DNA from: CADEEL01 sp050246475
GTDB taxonomy: Bacteria > Pseudomonadota > Alphaproteobacteria > Caulobacterales > Aquidulcibacteraceae
Length of the DNA: 64,000 nucleotides
Direction of reading: 5' to 3'
NCBI GenBank assembly: GCA_050246475.1
Contig: JBFWVZ010000001.1
Coordinates: 434,001-498,000, forward strand
Shown: piece by piece, positions 1 to 7,453 of the stretch
How positions within the stretch are numbered: position 1 is the stretch's first letter
Layout of the letters: every line of letters begins with the position of its first letter
Notes under the pieces: generated by a model
The model's input: only the letters and a program-made list of their open reading frames with translations
The model's database searches: none
What the model was told of the DNA's origin: nothing
Translations under genes and position numbers: made by a program

Positions 1-142
1 CGATGTCGACGACCACGAAGTCATGCTCAACGGCGACAACGGTCGCCGGAACGACCCGGCCTTCAATCATGCCCCGCGAGGTGAAGCTCTCATCGAGGAG
101 AGCGGCGAAATCATCCCGCGAGGGGTTCTGGGAAAGGCTCAT
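1..142 (-). CDS. rpsA: 30S ribosomal protein S1, N-terminal part (runs off the window)
   Basis: The first 47 codons of ribosomal protein S1, which binds mRNA on the 30S subunit. The reading begins MSLSQNPSRDDFAALLDE and continues with EGRVVPATVVAVEHDFVVVD, the opening of the first S1/OB-fold domain. The start is the ATG at 142, with GGAG about 12 bases upstream. It lies directly downstream of cmk on the same strand, the usual alphaproteobacterial order. The rest is cut off at the window edge. Confidence 0.93.
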   Translation of the reverse strand, partial: MSLSQNPSRDDFAALLDESFTSRGMIEGRVVPATVVAVEHDFVVVDI

Positions 143-291
143 GCTAAATAACTGCTCCAACATTTCGATGGTGAATGCCGGCCGGTTGGATCCGGCGGTC
201 TCAAGGGCCCGAGCGGCGCGGGATTGCGCCGACGCTCCCTTCGTTTCTTGAAGTGACGGGAAGGCCAGAGGCGTGCGCGAGATAAATGAGA
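143..291 (-). other. cmk-rpsA spacer, probable rpsA leader
   Basis: A 149-base stretch with no gene separates the cmk stop from the rpsA start. It contains a short stem (GCCGG at 181-185 paired with CCGGC at 192-196, six-base loop). S1 leaders in other bacteria fold and mediate autoregulation. Whether this one does is inference. Confidence 0.35.
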
Positions 292-927
292 TCAGGCGCG
301 CGTACGCTGGACGGCCGCGTCGATGATGCGACGGGCCGCCGCCACGGCCTCGTCTATAGTGAGGCCGGTGGTGTCGAGCAAGTGCGCATCCGGGGCCTGA
401 ACGAGCGGCGAAATGGGGCGATTCATGTCCCGCTGGTCGCGCGCTTCGATCTGGGCGGTGAGAGCCTCTAGATCGGTGGGCTCGCCCCTGGCTTCAAGCT
501 CCAGCCAGCGGCGGCGCGCACGCTCAGGGAGGCTCGCGGTCACGAAGAGCTTCACGTCCGCATTGGGGCAGATGACGGTGCCGATGTCGCGCCCGTCGAG
601 GACTGCGCCTGCGGGATCGGCGGCGAAGCGCAGTTGCAGCTGCCGCAGCGCTTCGCGCACCTCGTTCATGGCGGCCACGATCGAGGCGGCGTAGCCTACC
701 TGTGCTGAGCGGATGCGGTATTCGTCGATCGCAGCGGGATCGAGCGTTTCAGCGGCGCGGACGGCCGCGGCGCGATCGGCGGGATCGGCGCCGGCGTCCA
801 GCAAGGCCAGCGCGACGGCGCGGTAGAGCGCGCCGGTGTCGAGCCGCTTCAGGCCGTAATGCTCCGCGACGCGCTTGGCGATCGTGCCTTTGCCGGAGGC
901 GGTGGGTCCGTCGATGGCGATGATCAT
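292..927 (-). CDS. cmk: Cytidylate kinase
   Basis: A 211-residue cytoplasmic enzyme that phosphorylates (d)CMP with ATP in pyrimidine salvage. The N-terminal P-loop GPTASGKGT is at residues 7-15, followed by RLDTGALYRAVA (NMP-binding region) and DGRDIGTVICPNADVKLFV, all diagnostic of bacterial CMP kinases. The length is typical of the short bacterial form. It precedes rpsA on the same strand; aroA, often the gene before cmk, is here about 4 kb further upstream. Confidence 0.96.
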   Translation of the reverse strand: MIIAIDGPTASGKGTIAKRVAEHYGLKRLDTGALYRAVALALLDAGADPADRAAAVRAAETLDPAAIDEYRIRSAQVGYAASIVAAMNEVREALRQLQLRFAADPAGAVLDGRDIGTVICPNADVKLFVTASLPERARRRWLELEARGEPTDLEALTAQIEARDQRDMNRPISPLVQAPDAHLLDTTGLTIDEAVAAARRIIDAAVQRTRA

Positions 928-1068
928 TGCGGGCGGGGTTTAGGGGCGCCCGCCAGGCGGCGGAAGGGGGCGCACGCGGTGTGACCTAGGGCACAGCGAC
1001 CCAGGCGGGGGTCGCTTATCCATTGTTCCGCGGCCGGATGAAGAGCCCCGGCCGAAGGAGCTAAGCCA

Positions 1069-1194
1069 ATGACCCGCACTTTCGCCCAAACCGCCTGGAC
1101 CAACCTGCAAGGCGTCGGCGTTTTCATGATCTGCATCGGCACGAGCCTGGTTCTGCCGGCGGCGCTGATCGCGATGGGCGTGCAAAGCCTCTAA
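1069..1194 (+). CDS. Small single-span membrane protein (41 aa)
   Basis: A short reading frame of 41 residues starting at the ATG at 1069 with a strong GAAGGAG ribosome-binding site about 8 bases upstream (1053-1059). The product opens MTRTFAQTAW and has one hydrophobic segment of about 20 residues (roughly residues 16-37, GVFMICIGTSLVLPAALIAM). No family is recognised. It lies alone between cmk and the exported protein that begins 50 bases downstream on the same strand. The good ribosome-binding site and clean helix argue that it is real. Confidence 0.6.
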   Translation: MTRTFAQTAWTNLQGVGVFMICIGTSLVLPAALIAMGVQSL

Positions 1195-1243
1195 TCCTTA
1201 GCCACAATGGCCCGCCGATCCTGGCGGGCTGACGGGCGGGGCC

Positions 1244-2293
1244 ATGCTCAAGCACACTCTATTCGCCGCTCTTGCGCTCTTCCTCGGCGGCGCAGCCCAC
1301 GCCCAGACCCAACAAGCCAATCCGCTCTTTCAATCGAACGATCCGATCGCGTTCACAATCGAAGCACCGTTCGACACGCTCTTGCGCACCGCCGCGCGCA
1401 GCACCGATCCGCAGCCGGCCTCGTTCACGCTCACCAATCCGGCCGCCGCGCCCGTCGACCTTCAGGTTTCGCCGCGCGGCCTTTCGCGGCGCACGCGGGA
1501 TTATTGCGGGTTCCCGCCGCTCCGGCTCGATTTTCAGCGCAGCGCGATGACCGGCACACTGATGGCGGGGCAGAACCGCCTGAAGCTCGTCACGCATTGC
1601 CGCGCGACCGACGCCTACGAGCAAAATGTCGTCCTCGAATATCTCGCGTATCGCTTGTTCAACACGCTGACGCCGCAGAGCTATCGCGTGCGCCCGGCGA
1701 CCGTCACCTATCGGGATCGCGAGGGGCGGCGCAGTGAGGTTACGCGGTTTGGCTTTCTGATCGAGGACGTGGACGACATGGCGCGCCGCAATGGCGGGCG
1801 GGAGAACGACACGTCGAGCGGGCGCGTGCCGCTCGCTTCGCTCGAACCGCGCCAGGCCGCGCGCGTGGCGCTCTTCAATTACATGATCGGCAATCTCGAT
1901 TGGTCTCTGATCGACGGGCCCGAGCCCGACGAGTGCTGCCACAACACGCGCACGATCGCGCGTGCGGCGGGCGCGCCGCTCGCGGTCGTGCCCTACGATT
2001 TCGACAATTCAGGCTTCGTCTCCGCGCCCTATGCTGAGCCGCCGGCGGGCGTGGGTGTCGCGCATGTGCGCACACGGCTTTATCGCGGCTTCTGCACGCA
2101 CAATGGACAGCTTCCGGCGGTCGTGGGCGAGTTTCGCGCGCAGCGGGCGGCGATGCTTGCGCTCATCGCCAACGAAACACGGATTTCCCAGAATCTCCGC
2201 CAGCGCGCGACGCGCTACATCGAAGATTTCTACGCCATCCTCGACGATCCGGCGCGGTTCGAGCGCTCAGTCGTCTCGCGCTGCCGAGGCTAG
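1244..2293 (+). CDS. Exported protein with kinase-like (CotH-like) motifs
   Basis: A 349-residue protein with a Sec signal peptide (cleavage after AHA, residue 20). No name can be given securely. The mature part has a pattern like a protein-kinase fold: LKLVTHC around 113-119 (possible ATP-binding Lys), Glu residues at 126 and 132, FLIED at 171-175, NYMIGNLDW at 212-220 followed by HN at 233-234 (catalytic-loop-like), and PYDFD at 250-254 (metal-binding DFG-like). Spore-coat CotH kinases have a comparable atypical arrangement. The stop codon overlaps that of the convergent metallophosphatase in a shared CTAG. Kinase activity is inference. Confidence 0.55.
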   Translation: MLKHTLFAALALFLGGAAHAQTQQANPLFQSNDPIAFTIEAPFDTLLRTAARSTDPQPASFTLTNPAAAPVDLQVSPRGLSRRTRDYCGFPPLRLDFQRSAMTGTLMAGQNRLKLVTHCRATDAYEQNVVLEYLAYRLFNTLTPQSYRVRPATVTYRDREGRRSEVTRFGFLIEDVDDMARRNGGRENDTSSGRVPLASLEPRQAARVALFNYMIGNLDWSLIDGPEPDECCHNTRTIARAAGAPLAVVPYDFDNSGFVSAPYAEPPAGVGVAHVRTRLYRGFCTHNGQLPAVVGEFRAQRAAMLALIANETRISQNLRQRATRYIEDFYAILDDPARFERSVVSRCRG

Positions 2294-3393
2294 GCGGCGC
2301 AGGCCTCGCGGAAATTTGCGATGGGTGAGCTTGGCGGATCGAGCGCCAGGATAGCGGCGCTATAGGCGCAGAATTCCGCGGGCGTTGAAGCGATGAGCGG
2401 CACGCGCTGGCCGCGATGCACGGCGAAGATCGCGCCGTTCTCCTGCAGCACATAAGCGTGCGGATCGGGATAGCCTGCGGGCTCGGCGATGTCGGCGATG
2501 ATCAGGCGCCCGCCAAAGCGCGGGAAAACGAAGGGCGCGCGCTTGGTGTGCCCGACGATGAAACGCTGTGCGCGATGGCGCGCCAGCAGCGGGTCGAGAT
2601 TGCCGGCTTCGGCCGCTTCTTCGCCTAGCGCATAAGCGCGATGCCAGAGCGGGCCCTGATCGCTGGTGAGGATGCCAGCGAAGGGGCCTTCGGTTTGCTC
2701 GCCTTCGCGCAGCGCGCGGCGGATCGCTTCGTTGATCGCCTCAAGATCGAAGGAGAAGAAGGCCGGGCCTAATCCGCCGTGCGCGTAGAGCGTGTCGTTG
2801 ATGCGGATGATGGCGTTGTGGCGCGCGATCCAGCGGCCGTATTCGCCTTCAACGCTCCAGGCGCGGCGATGTTCGACATAGCCCAACGGATGCGTCGTCT
2901 CCCATTGCGCGCGGAAGGCGTCGTCGATGACAGGCGGGTTGGGCTGGCTGCGCAGCGCCTCGACGGTTTGGCGCCAATAGCGGTCGCGTTCGCGCCGAGA
3001 ACTGCGGGTGACGAAGGCTTCGTATTCGCCGGGATGCACGTAGCGGAGATCGCCCGTGACGTTCATCGTCTCGTGATTGCCAATGAGCGCGTGGACATGG
3101 CCGCCCGCGCGCGCCGCTTCGCGCTCCAGGCGCATCAGATGATCCATGATGCGGCGGCTGTGGGGGCCGCGATCGGGCACGTCGCCCAGCTGCACCAGAT
3201 GCGCGCGCCCGCCGGTCCAACGGCCTGCCGAGTCAATCAACCCGGCATTCTGAAGCGAATCCGTGAAGCGCTCGTAATCGCCCTCGAGATCGGCGATGGT
3301 CACCACACGCTCGACGCCGTCCCATTCGGATTGGGCGAAGGCGGGCGCGCCCAAAAGCGTCAGCGCGGCGAGGATGGCGGCGAGAAGTTTCAT
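2290..3393 (-). CDS. Exported calcineurin-like metallophosphatase (Shewanella-like family)
   Basis: A 367-residue exported phosphatase with a signal peptide ending around PAFA (residue 20). Metal-binding blocks of the calcineurin-like fold are in order: IADLEGDY (33-40), GDVPDRG (70-76), IGNHE (104-108), then YAHGG and VGHTK downstream. The organisation matches bacterial PPP-type Shewanella-like phosphatases. The first motif reads D-L-E-G instead of the usual D-x-H-G, so one metal ligand is substituted. The start codon overlaps the stop of the upstream lipoprotein gene (ATGA), so the two are probably translationally coupled. Confidence 0.8.
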   Translation of the reverse strand: MKLLAAILAALTLLGAPAFAQSEWDGVERVVTIADLEGDYERFTDSLQNAGLIDSAGRWTGGRAHLVQLGDVPDRGPHSRRIMDHLMRLEREAARAGGHVHALIGNHETMNVTGDLRYVHPGEYEAFVTRSSRRERDRYWRQTVEALRSQPNPPVIDDAFRAQWETTHPLGYVEHRRAWSVEGEYGRWIARHNAIIRINDTLYAHGGLGPAFFSFDLEAINEAIRRALREGEQTEGPFAGILTSDQGPLWHRAYALGEEAAEAGNLDPLLARHRAQRFIVGHTKRAPFVFPRFGGRLIIADIAEPAGYPDPHAYVLQENGAIFAVHRGQRVPLIASTPAEFCAYSAAILALDPPSSPIANFREACAA

Positions 3394-4244
3394 TGATCCG
3401 CACGCGGATAAATCGTGAGGAGCGCGCGTTCGCCGGCGGCTTCGTCGGCGATGAGCAGCGCGCCTTCGGCTGTGAGCGCCATGGCTTCGGGCTGGCGGTG
3501 GCCGCGCTCGAGGGTGCGCGCCGCGAGGATGCGGCCGCGGTTGTCAAACTCGACGAGCGCGCGCTCGCGCCCGGCCAGGAGGAGCCAGCGATCGGTTCGC
3601 GCATCGAAGGCGATCGCGGAGGGGTGGAAGTTCTCGACGCCCGCCGCCTGCGCCAAGTCGCGCTCGCGGAACTCGCGCCAGAGCGTGGCGCGTTCCTGGC
3701 CTGGGGCCCATTCGTAGAGCGCGGTCGTTGAGCGCATGGCGCGGTCGTAGGATTGCTTGCAGGCGAGAATGAGGCTCCCGGATTGCGGATCGAAGGCCGC
3801 GCCCTCGACTTCGCACGTTTCACTCAATCGTGTGTCGAAGCGCTGCGCATCGACGCGCGCGCCGTCCGCGCCAGGGCGAAACCGGAAGACGAGGCCGCCG
3901 CTCGTCACCGCGTAGAGATCGCCGTTGGGCGCGGCGGCGATGTCTTCGAAGTCGTCGCGGAGCACCGGATCGCCCAGCGCGAACGCGCTCAACAAGCGGC
4001 CTTCGTCAGGGCCGATCTCGTAGATGATCGCCTGCTCGTCGCCGTGGGCGAAGAAGCGGCCGTCCGGTGCGCGCGCCAGGCCGGAGATTTCATTCAAGCG
4101 CCCGGGCAAACGCCATCGCGCGCTCGGCAGCAATGCGAAAGAAGACTCGCCGGTGTGGAACGGCGGCGGAGGCGGCGTCTCCATATCGCAGCCAGTGACG
4201 GCCAAAAGCGCCAACGCCGCGGCGCGCACTTTAATCGTCGTCAT
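3390..4244 (-). CDS. SdiA-regulated-like beta-propeller lipoprotein
   Basis: A 284-residue predicted lipoprotein. The start is taken at the ATG at 4244 because it gives a lipobox (LLAVTGC, Cys at about residue 18); the frame stays open further upstream but those codons overlap another gene. The body resembles SdiA-regulated/phytase-esterase-like propellers: LNEISGLARAPDGRFF, DDFEDIAAAPNGDLYAV and LPEAMAL-type blade motifs. It overlaps the upstream membrane-protein gene by 14 bases and the downstream phosphatase by 4. The substrate is unknown. Family assignment is from motif memory. Confidence 0.65.
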   Translation of the reverse strand: MTTIKVRAAALALLAVTGCDMETPPPPPFHTGESSFALLPSARWRLPGRLNEISGLARAPDGRFFAHGDEQAIIYEIGPDEGRLLSAFALGDPVLRDDFEDIAAAPNGDLYAVTSGGLVFRFRPGADGARVDAQRFDTRLSETCEVEGAAFDPQSGSLILACKQSYDRAMRSTTALYEWAPGQERATLWREFRERDLAQAAGVENFHPSAIAFDARTDRWLLLAGRERALVEFDNRGRILAARTLERGHRQPEAMALTAEGALLIADEAAGERALLTIYPRADQ

Positions 4245-4995
4245 CGTCGTTGGCGCGCTCGCGCTCTTCACGGTCGCGGCGCTTCTCTTTCTTTTCGCGC
4301 TCGTCTTCCTTGGCCATCCATTCGCGGGAGAACATGGCGCGGCCGGTGTTGCTTTCGCCGAAGCCCGTCGCCCAGAGACCGAGCACCGTATAATTGAAGA
4401 AGATCGAGACGATGGCGGCGACCTCCACCGCATTGATCCCGCATGCGACGCCGACGGCTATAGCGGTGAAGAGATAGGTGGTGTCGGCGCTGTCCTTCAG
4501 CGTGTGGCGGAAGCGTACGCCCGCGACGATGCCGGCCAGGCTGAACGCGAGCGCGAGCGAATTGTGCACGACGTGCACGATGCCGGTGATGACGATCGGC
4601 AAAATGAGGATGGTGTGGATGAAGGACTGGCTCACGTCCTTCCTGCGCCGAGCGCCCATGCAGATCCATGTCACCGGCAGCATGAGCAGGAAGGAGGCGA
4701 CGATGGCGAGCGTCAGCTTCACGCCCTCGGCCAGCGTCTCCACGCCTGCGGGCACATTGACGGCGACGGATTCGAACTCGTTGCCCGAAAGCGCCGCATT
4801 GAACTCGGCGGCGCCGCCGACGGGCAGGAAGCGCACGATGCCGGGCCACGCGATCAGCGCCAGCATGATCACAGCCGCAATCGCGGCGTAGTAGGCGCCG
4901 ATATAGGCGTAGGGCTTCAAAAGCCGCGCGAGCGGCGCGCCCGCAGGCGCGGGCGTTGGCTTTGGCGCCACAGGTTCCGGCGCGGCGACGCTCAT
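4231..4995 (-). CDS. DUF4956-type membrane protein
   Basis: A 254-residue inner-membrane protein. A proline-rich N-terminus is followed by a hydrophobic helix at about 28-52, a soluble loop, and three to four further helices (about 88-205) with the conserved stretch HTILILPIVITGIVHVVHN and GVRFRHTLKDSADT, typical of DUF4956 proteins. The C-terminus is highly charged, lysine/arginine-rich and ends in a run of aspartates. Function is not established for the family. It is the second gene of the aroA transcription unit, 68 bases after aroA, and overlaps the lipoprotein gene. Confidence 0.7.
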   Translation of the reverse strand: MSVAAPEPVAPKPTPAPAGAPLARLLKPYAYIGAYYAAIAAVIMLALIAWPGIVRFLPVGGAAEFNAALSGNEFESVAVNVPAGVETLAEGVKLTLAIVASFLLMLPVTWICMGARRRKDVSQSFIHTILILPIVITGIVHVVHNSLALAFSLAGIVAGVRFRHTLKDSADTTYLFTAIAVGVACGINAVEVAAIVSIFFNYTVLGLWATGFGESNTGRAMFSREWMAKEDEREKKEKRRDREERERANDDDDD

Positions 4996-5063
4996 TTCAC
5001 TTCATGCCTCCATGCTCAGCATACAGAGGAAGGCTTGGCCGGTCCCGGCGTTCTCATTGCGCG

Positions 5064-6374
5064 CTAGGCGGGGGCGATATCTGCGCCCAGCGCGCGCATG
5101 AAGCCGGGAAAATCGGGAAAGCTCGTTTCGATCATGCCAGCCTCATCGACAATCACCGGCGCGCGGGCGGCAAGGCCCAGGACGAGGTGCGCCATGGCGA
5201 TGCGGTGATCGCCGGAGGTCGAGACGTTGGCGCCGCCCGCCGGCGGCGCGCCCGTTCCGCGAACGATCATGCCTTCGGGCTCCTCCTCGGCTTCGACGCC
5301 GCAGGCGCGCAAGCCCGCGACCGTGAGCGCGATGCGGTCGCTCTCCTTGACGCGCATCTCACCGATGCCGCGCATGATCGTCTCGCCCTCGGCAAAGGCC
5401 GCTGCCACGGCCAGGATCGGATACTCGTCGATCATCGCGGGCGCGCGTTCGGGGGGCACGACGACGCCTTTGAGCGCGCTCGCTCTTACACGCACGTCGC
5501 CGATGCGTTCGCCGCCGCTCTCACGCTCGTTCCCAATCGTGATGTCGCCGCCCATTTCGACGAGCGTGTCGAACAAGCCGGTGCGCAACGGGTTCAGAAG
5601 GACGCTTTCAAGCGTGATGTCCGAGCCTGGCGTGATTAGCGCGGCCACAATCGGGAAGGCGGCGGAAGAGGGATCGGCGGGAACGGAAACCGGAACGGCC
5701 TTCAGTTTTTGGCCGCCGCGCAGGCGGATGCGGCGGCCCGCGCCCTCTGGCTCGATCGACAGTTCCGCGCCAAAGGCTGCGAGCATTTTCTCTGTGTGGT
5801 CGCGCGTGCGCTCGGGTTCGATCACCTCGGTTTCGCCTTCGGCGTTGAGGCCCGCGAGCAGGATCGCGGATTTCACCTGAGCGGAGGCGACAGGCAGCGT
5901 ATACCGGATGGCGCGGAGGCCGCCGCCTTGGAGCGCCAGAGGCAGCCGCTCGCCATCGCCGTCAGCAAACCTCAGTCCCATCTCGCCGAGCGGCGCGAGC
6001 ACGCGGCGCATGGGGCGCGCGCGCAGGGAGGCGTCGCCAGTGAATGTCGCGCTGATAGGAAAGCCGGCCGCGGCGCCCATGAGCAGGCGCACGCCCGTGC
6101 CGGAGTTGCCGCAATCGATCACGCCGCTCAGGGCTGTGAAGCCGCCCTTACCCGTCACGCGCCAGCGGCCGCCGCCCAAACGCTCCACATGTGCGCCAAA
6201 GGCGCGCGCCGCATCGGCCGTGCGCAGCACGTCATCGCCCTCAAGCAGGCCATCGATCTCCGACACGCCCTCGGCCATGGCGCCAAGAATGAGGGCGCGG
6301 TGCGAGATGGACTTGTCGCCGGGCGGGCGCGCGGCGCCCGAAAGCGGGCCGGACGGGCGCGCCTGAAGCTGCAT
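5064..6374 (-). CDS. aroA: 3-phosphoshikimate 1-carboxyvinyltransferase (EPSP synthase)
   Basis: A 436-residue cytoplasmic shikimate-pathway enzyme joining shikimate-3-phosphate and phosphoenolpyruvate. Diagnostic motifs: PGDKSISHRALILGAMAEG (about 18-36), DCGNSGTGVRLLMG (about 107-120), RPMRRVLAPL, and late in the protein RVKESDRIA and TSGDHRIAMA. The GNSGTGVRLL pattern resembles class II (alphaproteobacterial) enzymes. It heads a unit with three unrelated genes, which separate it from cmk-rpsA. The FYDLN gene is divergent. Confidence 0.96.
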   Translation of the reverse strand: MQLQARPSGPLSGAARPPGDKSISHRALILGAMAEGVSEIDGLLEGDDVLRTADAARAFGAHVERLGGGRWRVTGKGGFTALSGVIDCGNSGTGVRLLMGAAAGFPISATFTGDASLRARPMRRVLAPLGEMGLRFADGDGERLPLALQGGGLRAIRYTLPVASAQVKSAILLAGLNAEGETEVIEPERTRDHTEKMLAAFGAELSIEPEGAGRRIRLRGGQKLKAVPVSVPADPSSAAFPIVAALITPGSDITLESVLLNPLRTGLFDTLVEMGGDITIGNERESGGERIGDVRVRASALKGVVVPPERAPAMIDEYPILAVAAAFAEGETIMRGIGEMRVKESDRIALTVAGLRACGVEAEEEPEGMIVRGTGAPPAGGANVSTSGDHRIAMAHLVLGLAARAPVIVDEAGMIETSFPDFPGFMRALGADIAPA

Positions 6375-6493
6375 CGGATGGGTCCGGAGAGGGCTGGAAA
6401 ATCAGCGGCAAAAGCTTTTGACAGGGCGCCCGGTTGGTGGCAAGCGAGCGCCCCGAATTTGGGGCCGTCCGCGCGCGCCTCGGGGAGACGCTC

Positions 6494-6985
6494 TTGGCCA
6501 AAGCCGCACTTGGGGAAAAGCAGGTTTGCCCGAATTGCGGGGCGAAATTCTACGATCTGGGCAAGCGCCCGGCCGTCTGCCCAAAATGCACCACTTCGTT
6601 CGATCCCGCCGATGAAGGCGTGAAGCTCAAGCGCACGCGCGGGCGCATCGCCAATTACGACGCCGCGACCGACGAAGACGAAGAAGAAACCGAAGGCGCC
6701 GCCGCAAAAGGGGACGGCGACGAGGACGAGGAAGAAGTCCAGGAAACCGCTGAACTCGACGTCGAAACGCCGGACGATCCGCCGGTTCTCTCCGACGATG
6801 ACGACGAAGAAGAAGCGCAGCCCGAATCGGAGATTCCGCCAGGCTTCTCCGAGGACGACGGCGAACTCGAGGACGAAGCGGGCGGCGAGGACGATGACGG
6901 CGTGCCGCTCCTCGAAGACGAAGAAGAATTCAACGAGGACGACATCGGCGAATTGCCCGACGAAGGCGAGGGCGACGACCGTTAG
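6494..6985 (+). CDS. FYDLN-acid zinc-finger protein (TIGR02300 family)
   Basis: A 163-residue protein with an N-terminal zinc ribbon (C12-x2-C15 and C29-x2-C32, with GAKFYDLGKRP between) and a long, extremely acidic, low-complexity tail. Family members start a few residues before the first Cys with a MAK-like sequence. Here that matches the TTG at 6494, preceded by GGGGAG at 6482-6487. An ATG at 6434 is in frame but would add 20 unrelated residues. It is divergent from aroA and just upstream of the tRNA-Ala gene. Function is unknown; the family is largely alphaproteobacterial. Confidence 0.85.
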   Translation: MAKAALGEKQVCPNCGAKFYDLGKRPAVCPKCTTSFDPADEGVKLKRTRGRIANYDAATDEDEEETEGAAAKGDGDEDEEEVQETAELDVETPDDPPVLSDDDDEEEAQPESEIPPGFSEDDGELEDEAGGEDDDGVPLLEDEEEFNEDDIGELPDEGEGDDR

Positions 6986-7068
6986 AGCGCCTTGTACGAA
7001 CGCGGGGCCAAGCGTAGGTTCCGCGCCTTAAAACGGCGGCGCGCCCAAACGCTGCTCTCATCGGTTTC

Positions 7069-7144
<76 letters not shown>

Positions 7145-7147
<3 letters not shown>

Positions 7148-7453
7148 CGCTTTCTCATCCCTCTGATATTATGCAAGAAAATAGCTCACGCAGGGTGCGG
7201 CTCGAAATTCTACCCACGCCTCTACCCACGCGAATTCTCAAATGGGCGGGCGCCGGAGGCTCACAAGATTATTTTCAATGACCGTAGCAGCGCGCTCGCG
7301 TTCGCTACTGAACGGGCGTGTTGGAGATGCGCGTTGCGTCCGGCGCACCGCTAAGCACTCGATAACTTTTCCGGCGGGCACTGTGCGCTCCGATCATGCT
7401 GATCCGGAGATGTTAGTGCCGTTTCTGATCATCCTTCGCGCGGAGCGTTTCCC
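7145..7453 (+). other. Non-coding left end of the island
   Basis: About 310 bases without a convincing gene between the tRNA and the first island gene. It contains two CTACCCACG boxes (7210-7218 and 7222-7230, 12-base period), read as integrase arm-type sites. Short open frames here lack ribosome-binding sites and family resemblance. A GGAG at about 7441-7444 belongs to the gene starting at 7454. Confidence 0.6.
7210..7230 (+). repeat. Paired CTACCCACG boxes (left arm-type site)
   Basis: Two direct copies of CTACCCACG spaced 12 bases start to start, 63 bases inside the left attachment core. A related pair sits inside the right end (45094-45113). A near-identical inverted pair (20 of 21 positions over the 21-base unit) is at 19641-19661. 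Position and repetition fit arm-type binding sites of the resident integrase. Confidence 0.65.

Noticed and set aside
6655..6945. Ser-rich minus-strand frame opposite the acidic tail
   Set aside because: A shadow of GAC/GAA-rich codons of the FYDLN protein; low complexity only.
7201..7354. Short reading frames after tRNA-Ala as genes
   Set aside because: No ribosome-binding sites, overlapping alternative frames and arm-site repeats within them.
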